Position numbers and translations under genes: made by a program. From an uncultured Acidimicrobiia bacterium (GTDB lineage Bacteria; Actinomycetota; Acidimicrobiia; IMCC26256; CALEDW01): a stretch of DNA of 5,698 nt. The notes beneath the pieces are model-generated. The model made no database searches. It had not been told where the DNA came from and saw only the letters and a program-made list of their open reading frames with translations. Positions 1 through 5,698 of the stretch are shown in pieces; the first letter of the stretch is position 1; the number at the start of each line of letters is the position of its first letter. The DNA lies in NCBI GenBank assembly GCA_937949585.1, contig CALEDW010000315.1:1-5698 (forward strand), written 5' to 3'.

Positions 1-1941
1 GTGCCGGTGGGGACCGTTGGGGCCTCGCGGCGGGCGACGGCAGCACCGCCGGGGGCGTGGTTCCGGGTGGGGGCGGCGTCACGCTCGGTGCTGCCCCGGG
101 TGGACGGCAGCCACGCCTACACCCGGGAGGGCTTCCCACCCCGTCACGACCTGTACGACCCGGGGATCCCGGTCGCCCGCTTCGACGACGGGCGCATCGC
201 GGTGGGCAACGGCAACCGCGATGCCCGGTGGGTGCACGACGACGTGCGGGTCGCGGCGATGGCCGTGGCCTCCCCGTCGAGCGACCAGGTGCTCGTGTTC
301 GTGAGCGCCGACCTGTACATGATCTTCCGCCAGGACGCCGACGTCATCCGCTGGAAGGTGCTGGTGCGCCTGCCGCCGGCCCTGTGGTCACGGGTGAAGG
401 TGCTGGTCAGCGCCACCCACAACCACCACGGGCCGGACACCGCCTTCGACGTCAACCACTCGTGGTACGCCTGGATGACCGACCGGGCCGCCGACGCCGT
501 GGTGGCCGCAATCGGCCGGATGCGCCCGGCCCGACTGCGCGTGGCGTCCGGTGAACACTTCTTCGGGGCTCGGGACGGCACCGACCCGCAGGTGTTCGAC
601 CCGACCTTGGGTGTGCTGCAGGCGGTCGGGGCGAACGGACGGGTCATCGCCACCGCCGTGCACTGGAACAACCATCCCGAGGCGACGCTGTTCTGGTCGC
701 CGCCCCGGGAGGCGATCGCCGCCGACTGCGCCCGCATCGGGCTCGTCGGCGACGACTGCCACGCCAAGGACCGCTACCTGTCGGCCGATTTCCCCGGGGT
801 GCTGCGCCAGGACCTGCAGCGGCGCTACGGCGGCCAGGTCTTGTTCTTCAACGGTGCGCTCGGGGTGATCATCGGGCCCGGGTCCGCTCAGGTGTGGGAG
901 GTCTCGCCGACCCACCCGTTGGGTACCGGCATCGTGGCGCCGCCCGGCGCGCCCGGACCGGGCGGGATCCCCGACGTGCGGGCAGAGAACTTCCGGCGCA
1001 CCGTGCTCATCGGTGAGCAGCTCGCGGCGGCGGTGATCCGCATCCTCGACCGTGGCCGCGGGGAGTGGGTGGCCCGGACCCGGCTGTCGTACCGGTCGGC
1101 CCCGATGTTCGTGCGGCTCACGAACTTCGGGTTCCGGGTGCTGCTCGTCGTCGACCCGGCGACGGGGCGTACGTCGTTGGGACACAGCGTCGGGGTGCTC
1201 TACGAGTGCCCGCCCGGGCCGGGTCCCTACACCCCCGCCGACTGCCGCTGGGACGGGAACCGCTCGGTGCGCGACGACCTCGTGGGGGTGGAACACCGCC
1301 GCGGCGACCACTTCGCCTCCGCACTGGAGTACGTGCAGATCGGACCGCTCGGGATGATGTTCCTCCCCGGTGAGGTGCCCTCCGAGCTGACCCGGGGTCT
1401 GCCCGCCGGGTTCCGCTCGACCCCCGAGCGCTGGTACGCCGAGCCGCGCGAGCTCCACGCCTTCGGCGACGCGTTCACCACCGGCGGCTACGTCACGAGC
1501 CACATGCGGGACCGCTACCGCTGGACGGTCGGGCTCGGCAGCGACGAGCTCGGCTACTTCGTGCCCCTGTCGAACTTCCGGGTGCGCTGCGTCGCCGACG
1601 AGTTCGCCGGGGAGGGAACGTGCGCGCTGCTGCACGCCCTGGGGGCGATCGACTTCCCCGACTCGCTGTCCGGCGCCACCTGCAAGCGGGTCGTCGAGGA
1701 TCCCGGTTCGATCACCTGGGGCGAGCCGATCCGCACCGCGATCGTCGCCTCCTGCCGCTACGGCCAGGCCCTCGGTCAGGCCCGAGGCCACTACGAGGAG
1801 ACGAACTCGGCGAGCTGGGATCTCGTACCGGCCCTGCTGGAGGCCGTGCGCCGGGTGACCGGGGTGCGCGACACCACCGAGGTGAACCCCGACTTCCCGG
1901 GCTGGTGGGAGGGGTACCCGCCGCCGGGCGGGACGGGGTGA
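1..1941 (+). CDS. Neutral/alkaline ceramidase-superfamily hydrolase, probably 5'-partial
   Basis: The frame is open from the first base (a GTG) to TGA at 1939-1941, giving 646 visible residues. The family comprises secreted zinc amidases that split the N-acyl bond of ceramide. Family-like landmarks in order are a VGAAS strand near residue 23, a VFVSADL strand (99-105), the metal-site segment SATHNHHGP (137-145), a second histidine segment HWNNHP (221-226, H225), PGE (456-458) and ELGY (516-519). By position these match the two His, one Glu and one Tyr zinc ligands of known ceramidases. The usual GDxSPN nucleophile motif is not seen; the matching place reads FFNGALG (282-288). All eight cysteines fall in close pairs, which suggests an exported, disulfide-bonded protein. 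No signal peptide is visible and the conserved fold begins near residue 20, so the true start is probably upstream of the window. The next gene begins 4 bp after the stop, indicating an operon. The family is fairly sure; the ceramide substrate is not. Confidence 0.8.
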   Translation: MPVGTVGASRRATAAPPGAWFRVGAASRSVLPRVDGSHAYTREGFPPRHDLYDPGIPVARFDDGRIAVGNGNRDARWVHDDVRVAAMAVASPSSDQVLVFVSADLYMIFRQDADVIRWKVLVRLPPALWSRVKVLVSATHNHHGPDTAFDVNHSWYAWMTDRAADAVVAAIGRMRPARLRVASGEHFFGARDGTDPQVFDPTLGVLQAVGANGRVIATAVHWNNHPEATLFWSPPREAIAADCARIGLVGDDCHAKDRYLSADFPGVLRQDLQRRYGGQVLFFNGALGVIIGPGSAQVWEVSPTHPLGTGIVAPPGAPGPGGIPDVRAENFRRTVLIGEQLAAAVIRILDRGRGEWVARTRLSYRSAPMFVRLTNFGFRVLLVVDPATGRTSLGHSVGVLYECPPGPGPYTPADCRWDGNRSVRDDLVGVEHRRGDHFASALEYVQIGPLGMMFLPGEVPSELTRGLPAGFRSTPERWYAEPRELHAFGDAFTTGGYVTSHMRDRYRWTVGLGSDELGYFVPLSNFRVRCVADEFAGEGTCALLHALGAIDFPDSLSGATCKRVVEDPGSITWGEPIRTAIVASCRYGQALGQARGHYEETNSASWDLVPALLEAVRRVTGVRDTTEVNPDFPGWWEGYPPPGGTG

Positions 1942-1948
1942 CGGGGTG
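1933..1948 (+). repeat. Tandem 8-bp duplication across the stop/start junction
   Basis: The unit acggggtg occurs twice back to back (1933-1940 and 1941-1948). The first copy plus the following A holds the TGA stop of the ceramidase-like gene; the second ends in the GTG start of the lipoprotein gene. Removing one copy would leave a GTGA in which stop and start overlap, the usual coupled arrangement. The GTG of the first copy (1938) is in another frame and hits TGA at 1947 after three codons, so it cannot start the hydrolase. Confidence 0.8.
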
Positions 1949-2860
1949 ACGTCGCGGCGCACGCCCTCCGCCACGACGGCCCGGCGGCCGTGGCGGTGCC
2001 TCGTCGCCCTCGGGGCCGTCGCGCTGGTCCTGTCCGGCTGCGACCTGCGCTTCATCACCCCGGGGACCGCCGCCCCGCTGCGCTACCGCGACGAGGTGTT
2101 CCCGGAGGTGCGCGTCACCCGGGATCTGCGCTACGGCGAGGCGGTCGACCAGACCGGCACGACCGTGACGTTGCGCCTCGACCTGTACGAACCGGCCGAC
2201 GATCCGGTGACGGGCCGGCCGGCGATCGTGTGGATCCACGGCGGCTCGTTCCGTTTTGGGTCGAAGACCTCTCCCGAGCTGGTCGACCAGGCCACCGTGT
2301 TCGCCCGCAAGGGCTACGTGTCCGCGTCGATCGCGTACCGGCTCTCCCCGACCGGCTGCGGCGGATCGGCGCCGATCGGACCCTGCCTCGAGGCGATGCA
2401 GATGGCCCAGCACGACGCGCAGGCCGCGGTGCGGTGGTTGCGGGCACACGCCGCCGAGCTGCGGATCGACCCGACCCGCATCGCGGCGGCCGGCACCTCG
2501 GCGGGGGCGGTCACCGCGATCCACGTGGCCTGGAACCCCGACGATCCCGGGGCGAGCGGCACCCCCGGGGAGTCCTCGGCGGTGCGGGCCGCGGTGTCGC
2601 TGTCCGGGGCGAAGATCCTCGGGCGCGCCGACCCGGGAGAGCCGCCGGTCCTGGCGTTCCACGGCACCGCGGACGCCGTCGTGCCCTTCGCCTGGGCGCA
2701 GCGCACCGTCACCGAGGCCCAGGCCGCCGGGATCGTCGCCTACCTCACCGCCTGGGACGGTGACGGGCATGTCCCGTACCTGGCGCGCCGCGCCGACATC
2801 CTCGCCCAGACCTCGAACTTCTTGTACTGGACCCTCGACGCCGGCAACGCCGCCCGCTGA
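1946..2860 (+). CDS. Lipoprotein alpha/beta-hydrolase (esterase/lipase, carboxylesterase-like)
   Basis: The 304-residue product starts at GTG 1946, chosen because it gives a complete lipoprotein signal peptide: basic residues to R17, a hydrophobic run 19-29, then lipobox LSGC with the lipidated cysteine at C32. It should therefore be anchored on the outer face of the membrane. The alpha/beta-hydrolase fold shows the oxyanion-hole motif HGG (98-100), nucleophile elbow GTSAG (183-187, S185), acid D243 in HGTADAVVP, and histidine H275 in DGDGHVPY, so the Ser-Asp-His triad is complete. The HGG plus GxSAG pattern resembles the carboxylesterase and hormone-sensitive-lipase group. C138 and C147 could form a disulfide outside the cell. 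The gene lies 4 bp after the ceramidase-like gene with only a weak G-rich ribosome-binding region, so it is probably translationally coupled. The substrate is unknown; a carboxylic ester such as a lipid or acylated sugar is the safest inference. Confidence 0.88.
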   Translation: MTSRRTPSATTARRPWRCLVALGAVALVLSGCDLRFITPGTAAPLRYRDEVFPEVRVTRDLRYGEAVDQTGTTVTLRLDLYEPADDPVTGRPAIVWIHGGSFRFGSKTSPELVDQATVFARKGYVSASIAYRLSPTGCGGSAPIGPCLEAMQMAQHDAQAAVRWLRAHAAELRIDPTRIAAAGTSAGAVTAIHVAWNPDDPGASGTPGESSAVRAAVSLSGAKILGRADPGEPPVLAFHGTADAVVPFAWAQRTVTEAQAAGIVAYLTAWDGDGHVPYLARRADILAQTSNFLYWTLDAGNAAR

Positions 2861-2878
2861 ACCCGACCCGGGTCGGGT
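2861..2878. terminator. Palindrome between convergent genes, probable bidirectional terminator
   Basis: Immediately after the hydrolase stop lies acccgacccgggtcgggt, a perfect 18-bp palindrome. As RNA it can fold into a 7-bp GC-rich stem with a four-base loop (ccgg) from either strand. It is the only strong symmetry in the 45-bp gap between the 3' ends of the lipoprotein hydrolase and the glycosyltransferase, which fits a shared terminator. No T-run follows on either side, so it is not a canonical intrinsic terminator; such U-less hairpins are often proposed in high-GC actinobacteria. A protein-binding palindrome is the alternative. Confidence 0.5.
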
Positions 2879-2905
2879 ACACCGACGGGTCGAACCCCGG
2901 TCCCC

Positions 2906-4831
2906 TCAGCCGGCCGTGGCGGCCGCCGCCGTGTCCCGCGCCGGCTCCGCGGTCGGGGTGCCGGGATGAGCGCCGAGGAGCCGCTCCATGGGGGCGACGA
3001 CGTGGCAGTACTCCACGAGGCGGTCCCGGTCCTCGGCGTCGACGGCGACGATCTCGGCCCCGACCCGCCAGGTGCCGTCGTCCCGGCGTCGGACGGCGCG
3101 GGGCTCGGCCCGGAGGCGGACCTCGCGCCCCCGCCCGTCGGCCATGGGCAGCTGCAGCTGCACCGCCATCGGTCGGCCCGCGACCGGCGCCCGCCCGCAC
3201 TCGGCGGCGAACCCTTCGGGGGACAGGTCCCGGACGCGGACGACGTCCCCGTCGATCACGCCGGTGAGGTCGACGTCCACGCGGTAGTGGCGGCGCAACT
3301 GCCGCCGGCGGGCCAGCCCGCCCAACACCCAGGTGACACAACCCAGCTCCCAGACCCCCAGCGCCAGGGTGATCGCAAGGGCGAAGGAGGGCATCGACGG
3401 GAGCGTCAGCAGGCCGGCGGTGGCGGCGGCGCGCAGTGCAACGGCGGCGGTGAGGGCGACGCCCAGCCCGCCCAGCAGCGGGAGGGCGCGCAGCACCCGG
3501 AAGCCACCGGGGTCGACACCCTCCTTCGGGGTGACCCGGAACCCGCGGGTCCCGCCGTGTACCAGCACCAGCAAGGCGCGGGTGTAGATCCCCATCGTCA
3601 TGAGGTGGTGCCGGGTGCTGTCGGCCGGTCCGAGCGTGCCCCGGGCCAGGGCCAGGGTGCACCAGAACCCCAGCGCGGTGTACGGGGCCCACAGCCCGAG
3701 CAAGGTGGCCGGTGTGGCGGTGAGCGGCAGGCGACCGCTGAGCAAGGTGACGACCAGCACGACGAGCATGGCGAGGCGTTGCGGACCGTTGCCGTAGGCC
3801 AGCAGCGACGACAGGTAGCTGAGGCGCTGTCGGCCGGTGAGCCCCCGGGCCCAAAGCGGGTTCTGCGGGGTGCGCAGCACCCGCAGGTTGCCCCGGGCCC
3901 AGCGGTCGCGCTGCAGGAGGAACGCGGCGACGTCGTGCGGGGCGAGGCCCTGCACGAGGACCCGGTCGTGGTAGCGGGTTCGCCATCCGGCGGCGTGCAG
4001 GGCGATGGAGGTGTGGAAGTCCTCGGCCACGGTGTCGGTGAGCACCCCACCCACCTCGGCCAGGGCCTCGCGTCGCAGCACCGCGGCCGAGCCGCACCAG
4101 AACATCGAGTTCCACCGGTCCTTCCCGGGCGCGACCACCCGGTAGAACAGGCTCTGCTCGTGCCGCCACGGCTTGGTGTGCTGCACCGAGTCGCGATTCG
4201 AGAAGTCGTGCGGGGTCTGCACCAACGCGACCCGGGGGTCGTCGAAGTAGCCCACCGTCTCGTCGAGGATCTCGGGCAGGGGAACGTGGTCGGCGTCGAG
4301 CACCAGCACCAGCTCTCCGTCGGTGCACCCCAGCGCGTGGTTGACGTTGCCGGCCTTGGCGTGCCGGTTGTCGGTCCGGGTGAGGTAGCGCGCGCCCATC
4401 GCCGCGGCCAGGCGCGCCATCTCGGGCCGGCGGCCGTCGTCGAGGAGCCAGGTGGTGTGCGGGTACCGGATGGCCCGGCACCCGGCCAACGTGGCGTGGA
4501 CCACCGCCACCGGCTCGTCGTAGGTGCACACGAACACGTCGACGGTCCGTGGCGAGCGCGGGCGCGCAGACCTCCGCTCGGGGAGGTGCCAGGCCATCGC
4601 CGCGTACGCCGCCAGACTCGCGAACCCGAAGAGCTCGGCGGCCATGAGCACGACGTAGGTGGGTGCGTAGGCGCCCCGCCACGTCCAGCCGAGCCGCCAG
4701 ACCAGGTAGAGGGCACCGACGGCGAGGGTGACGACGATGAGCAGGTGCAGGAGCCGTTCGTGACGCCCCCAGAAGTGGGCCCGTGGGTCCGGTGCGCCTT
4801 CGAACCGTCCGTATCGCCCGTTCTCAGACAT
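2906..4831 (-). CDS. BcsA-like family 2 glycosyltransferase with C-terminal PilZ domain (c-di-GMP-responsive polysaccharide synthase)
   Basis: The 641-residue protein starts at ATG 4831 and should polymerise a nucleotide sugar at the inner membrane while pushing the chain out. Two membrane helices (about 26-46 and 58-81) precede a cytosolic GT-A domain with TYDEP (103-107), DDG (131-133), DAD (179-181), FWCGS (244-248), AED (269-271, usually TED) and QRDRW (307-311, the QxxRW signature). Further helices lie near 350-366, 374-396, 410-426, 451-476 and 481-505. FRVTPK (431-436) matches the BcsA gating loop FxVTxK. The PilZ domain (about 506-610) has RRHYR (513-517, RxxxR) and DLSPEG (535-540, DxSxxG), the two c-di-GMP-binding motifs. 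Processive synthesis under c-di-GMP control follows from these motifs. The sugar is unproven: cellulose is the nearest model, but other beta-glucans or hexosamine polymers are possible. Only about two N-terminal helices are seen against four in Rhodobacter BcsA, and no BcsB, BcsC or BcsZ gene is adjacent. No clear Shine-Dalgarno precedes the ATG. Confidence 0.9.
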   Translation of the reverse strand: MSENGRYGRFEGAPDPRAHFWGRHERLLHLLIVVTLAVGALYLVWRLGWTWRGAYAPTYVVLMAAELFGFASLAAYAAMAWHLPERRSARPRSPRTVDVFVCTYDEPVAVVHATLAGCRAIRYPHTTWLLDDGRRPEMARLAAAMGARYLTRTDNRHAKAGNVNHALGCTDGELVLVLDADHVPLPEILDETVGYFDDPRVALVQTPHDFSNRDSVQHTKPWRHEQSLFYRVVAPGKDRWNSMFWCGSAAVLRREALAEVGGVLTDTVAEDFHTSIALHAAGWRTRYHDRVLVQGLAPHDVAAFLLQRDRWARGNLRVLRTPQNPLWARGLTGRQRLSYLSSLLAYGNGPQRLAMLVVLVVTLLSGRLPLTATPATLLGLWAPYTALGFWCTLALARGTLGPADSTRHHLMTMGIYTRALLVLVHGGTRGFRVTPKEGVDPGGFRVLRALPLLGGLGVALTAAVALRAAATAGLLTLPSMPSFALAITLALGVWELGCVTWVLGGLARRRQLRRHYRVDVDLTGVIDGDVVRVRDLSPEGFAAECGRAPVAGRPMAVQLQLPMADGRGREVRLRAEPRAVRRRDDGTWRVGAEIVAVDAEDRDRLVEYCHVVAPMERLLGAHPGTPTAEPARDTAAAATAG

Positions 4832-4846
4832 GCCCGCAGCATCGGC

Positions 4847-4869
4847 AGGTTCGGGGGCGACCTGAACCT
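4847..4869 (-). promoter_or_regulatory. Inverted repeat in the spacer between protease and synthase genes
   Basis: aggttc (4847-4852) and gaacct (4864-4869) form a perfect 6-bp inverted repeat separated by 11 bases. In minus-strand RNA the stem continues, after one A-C mismatch, with two more GC pairs closing a five-base loop. It sits 15 bases before the ATG of the synthase and 4 bases after the protease stop, filling most of the 42-bp gap. It could be an operator, an attenuating hairpin or an RNA-processing site that sets the ratio of the two products. It could also be chance in GC-rich DNA; the A/T-containing arms make that somewhat less likely. Confidence 0.35.
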
Positions 4870-4873
4870 CGCG

Positions 4874-5698
4874 CTACCAGCCCCGCAGGTGCGCCACCTC
4901 CAGCGCGTGGTGCACGTCGGTGGGGGTGACGATCCCGACCAGCCGACCGTCGTCGAACACGAGGGCGCGGTGGTCGGAGCAGCCGGCCATGCGGGCGAGC
5001 AGGTCGACGAGCGGTTCGTCCGGGGCGGCGCGGGGCACCTGGTCGATCGGGCAGGCCGCATCGAGGACTCGTACCGACCCCCGCCGCTCCGGCGGCACCG
5101 CCTTGAGCCGCGCCAGGGTCACGAGGCCGGCGAGGCGCCCGTCGAAGTCCTCGATCGGGAACGCCGAGAACCGGTGGGTGAGGACGTAGTCGGTGAGGAA
5201 CGCCTCCACGGTGAGCCAGCCGGGCGCCACCAGCGGCTCGGGGCTCATCACGTCGCGCACCCGCACACCGGCCAGCGCCCCCCGGGTGGTGGCCTCCATC
5301 TCCTCGGCCCGGGCCGCGCTGAGCAGGAACCAGCCCAGGAACACGAACCACAACCCCCCGATCCCGGCGCCGACGGCGAACCCGAACAGGCCCAGCCCCA
5401 CCAGCCCGTAGCCGAACGCCCGGCCGGCCCGCGCCGCGGTGACCGCGGCGCGCAGCTGGTCGCCGGTGCGCTGCCACACGACGGCCCGCAGCACCCGCCC
5501 CCCGTCGAGCGGCGCCGCGGGCATGAGGTTGAACACCGCCAGGAGCACGTTGATGAACGCCAGCCACCCCAGCGCCCCGGTGACGAGCTCCGGCGCGCCG
5601 ATCAGCCCGAACGCCAGGGCCAGCACCCCGAAGCCCAGCCCGAGCCCCAGGCTCACCGCCGGGCCGACCGCGGCGATGCGCAGGTCGGCCTTCGGGCT
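4874..5698 (-). CDS. M50 (site-2-protease/Rip3-type) intramembrane metalloprotease with two CBS domains, 5'-partial
   Basis: The frame runs off the window at 5698 and ends at TAG (4874-4876), leaving 274 visible residues. M50 proteases cut transmembrane segments of substrates such as anti-sigma factors. The visible part opens with RIAAVGPAVS, the usual membrane helix of the family, then a helix leading into NLMPAAPLDGG (visible 57-67), whose aspartate (D65) is the expected third zinc ligand. The HExxH helix lies upstream, outside the window. Two more helices (about visible 95-126) precede two CBS domains (about 146-199 and 210-272), the first beginning VRDVMSPEPLV and the second ending LVGIVTPTDVHHAL. 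CBS pairs commonly bind adenine nucleotides, so protease activity may be tuned by ATP/AMP. A GTG at 5656 also opens this frame, but the homology before it shows that it is not the real start. The layout matches the actinobacterial Rip3 (Rv2625c) type. It lies 42 bp upstream of the synthase on the same strand, so co-transcription is likely. Confidence 0.88.
   Translation of the reverse strand, partial: SPKADLRIAAVGPAVSLGLGLGFGVLALAFGLIGAPELVTGALGWLAFINVLLAVFNLMPAAPLDGGRVLRAVVWQRTGDQLRAAVTAARAGRAFGYGLVGLGLFGFAVGAGIGGLWFVFLGWFLLSAARAEEMEATTRGALAGVRVRDVMSPEPLVAPGWLTVEAFLTDYVLTHRFSAFPIEDFDGRLAGLVTLARLKAVPPERRGSVRVLDAACPIDQVPRAAPDEPLVDLLARMAGCSDHRALVFDDGRLVGIVTPTDVHHALEVAHLRGW

Noticed and set aside
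1..3. GTG at the first base as the true start of the ceramidase-like gene
   Set aside because: The frame is open to the edge, no ribosome-binding site can be seen, and an expected signal peptide is absent, so this may be an internal valine codon.
1917..1932. Hairpin cccgcc-gccg-ggcggg just before the ceramidase-like stop
   Set aside because: A six-pair all-GC stem is expected often by chance at this base composition, and it lies inside coding sequence; not strong enough for a terminator or regulatory call.
388..2058. Long open frame on the minus strand opposite the ceramidase-like gene
   Set aside because: It translates to Arg/Pro/Gly-rich sequence without recognisable domains, overlaps a gene with clear family motifs, and runs into the next gene; typical of antisense frames in high-GC DNA.
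1712..2770. Minus-strand open frame opposite the lipoprotein hydrolase
   Set aside because: Low-complexity Arg/Gly-rich translation with no motif; the plus-strand gene has a full catalytic triad and lipobox.
2745..4682. Long minus-strand frame shifted against the synthase gene
   Set aside because: Arg/Pro/Ala-rich translation inside the synthase, whose own frame holds all GT2 and PilZ motifs.
3598..5061. Minus-strand frame spanning the synthase and protease genes
   Set aside because: Ser/Pro/Thr/Arg-rich shadow of two well-supported genes; it ignores their natural boundary.
4824..5567. Second minus-strand frame across the protease gene
   Set aside because: Repetitive Arg/Ala/Gly translation without CBS or M50 motifs, which are in the other frame.
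2906..5698. A complete cellulose (bcs) operon
   Set aside because: Only the synthase is present; the adjacent gene is an M50 protease, and no bcsB, bcsC or bcsZ is seen in the window.

Overview
The window is about 5.7 kb of very GC-rich DNA. It is packed with coding sequence, has strong G/C bias at third codon positions and uses GTG starts, which suggests an actinobacterium. The lineage cannot be fixed from the sequence alone. There are four genes in two convergent pairs. No RNA genes, CRISPR arrays, insertion sequences or attachment sites were seen, and no gene-free stretch exceeds 50 bases.

Left half, plus strand (1-2860): a neutral-ceramidase-superfamily hydrolase, probably cut at its 5' end by the window edge, is followed 4 bp later by a lipoprotein alpha/beta-hydrolase (esterase/lipase type). 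The tight junction makes this a likely bicistron of two exported hydrolases. The ceramidase-like protein keeps the probable zinc-binding residues but lacks the classical serine motif of characterised ceramidases, so its substrate is open.

Middle (2861-2905): 45 bp between convergent genes, containing a perfect 18-bp palindrome that probably acts as a bidirectional terminator.

Right half, minus strand (2906-5698): read in the direction of transcription, an M50 (site-2-protease type) intramembrane metalloprotease with two C-terminal CBS domains comes first; its N-terminus lies beyond the window. After a 42-bp gap with a hairpin comes a BcsA-like processive family-2 glycosyltransferase with a C-terminal PilZ domain. 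The synthase carries all the family's catalytic motifs (one with a substitution), the gating-loop motif and both c-di-GMP-binding motifs. It is therefore probably a membrane polysaccharide synthase switched on by c-di-GMP, although no bcsB, bcsC or bcsZ partner is visible.

The two halves share a cell-surface theme (exported hydrolases, an exopolysaccharide synthase, a membrane protease), but nothing in the sequence ties them into one pathway. The features most worth follow-up are the partnerless PilZ synthase next to a CBS-domain protease, and the divergent ceramidase-like enzyme paired with a lipoprotein esterase.
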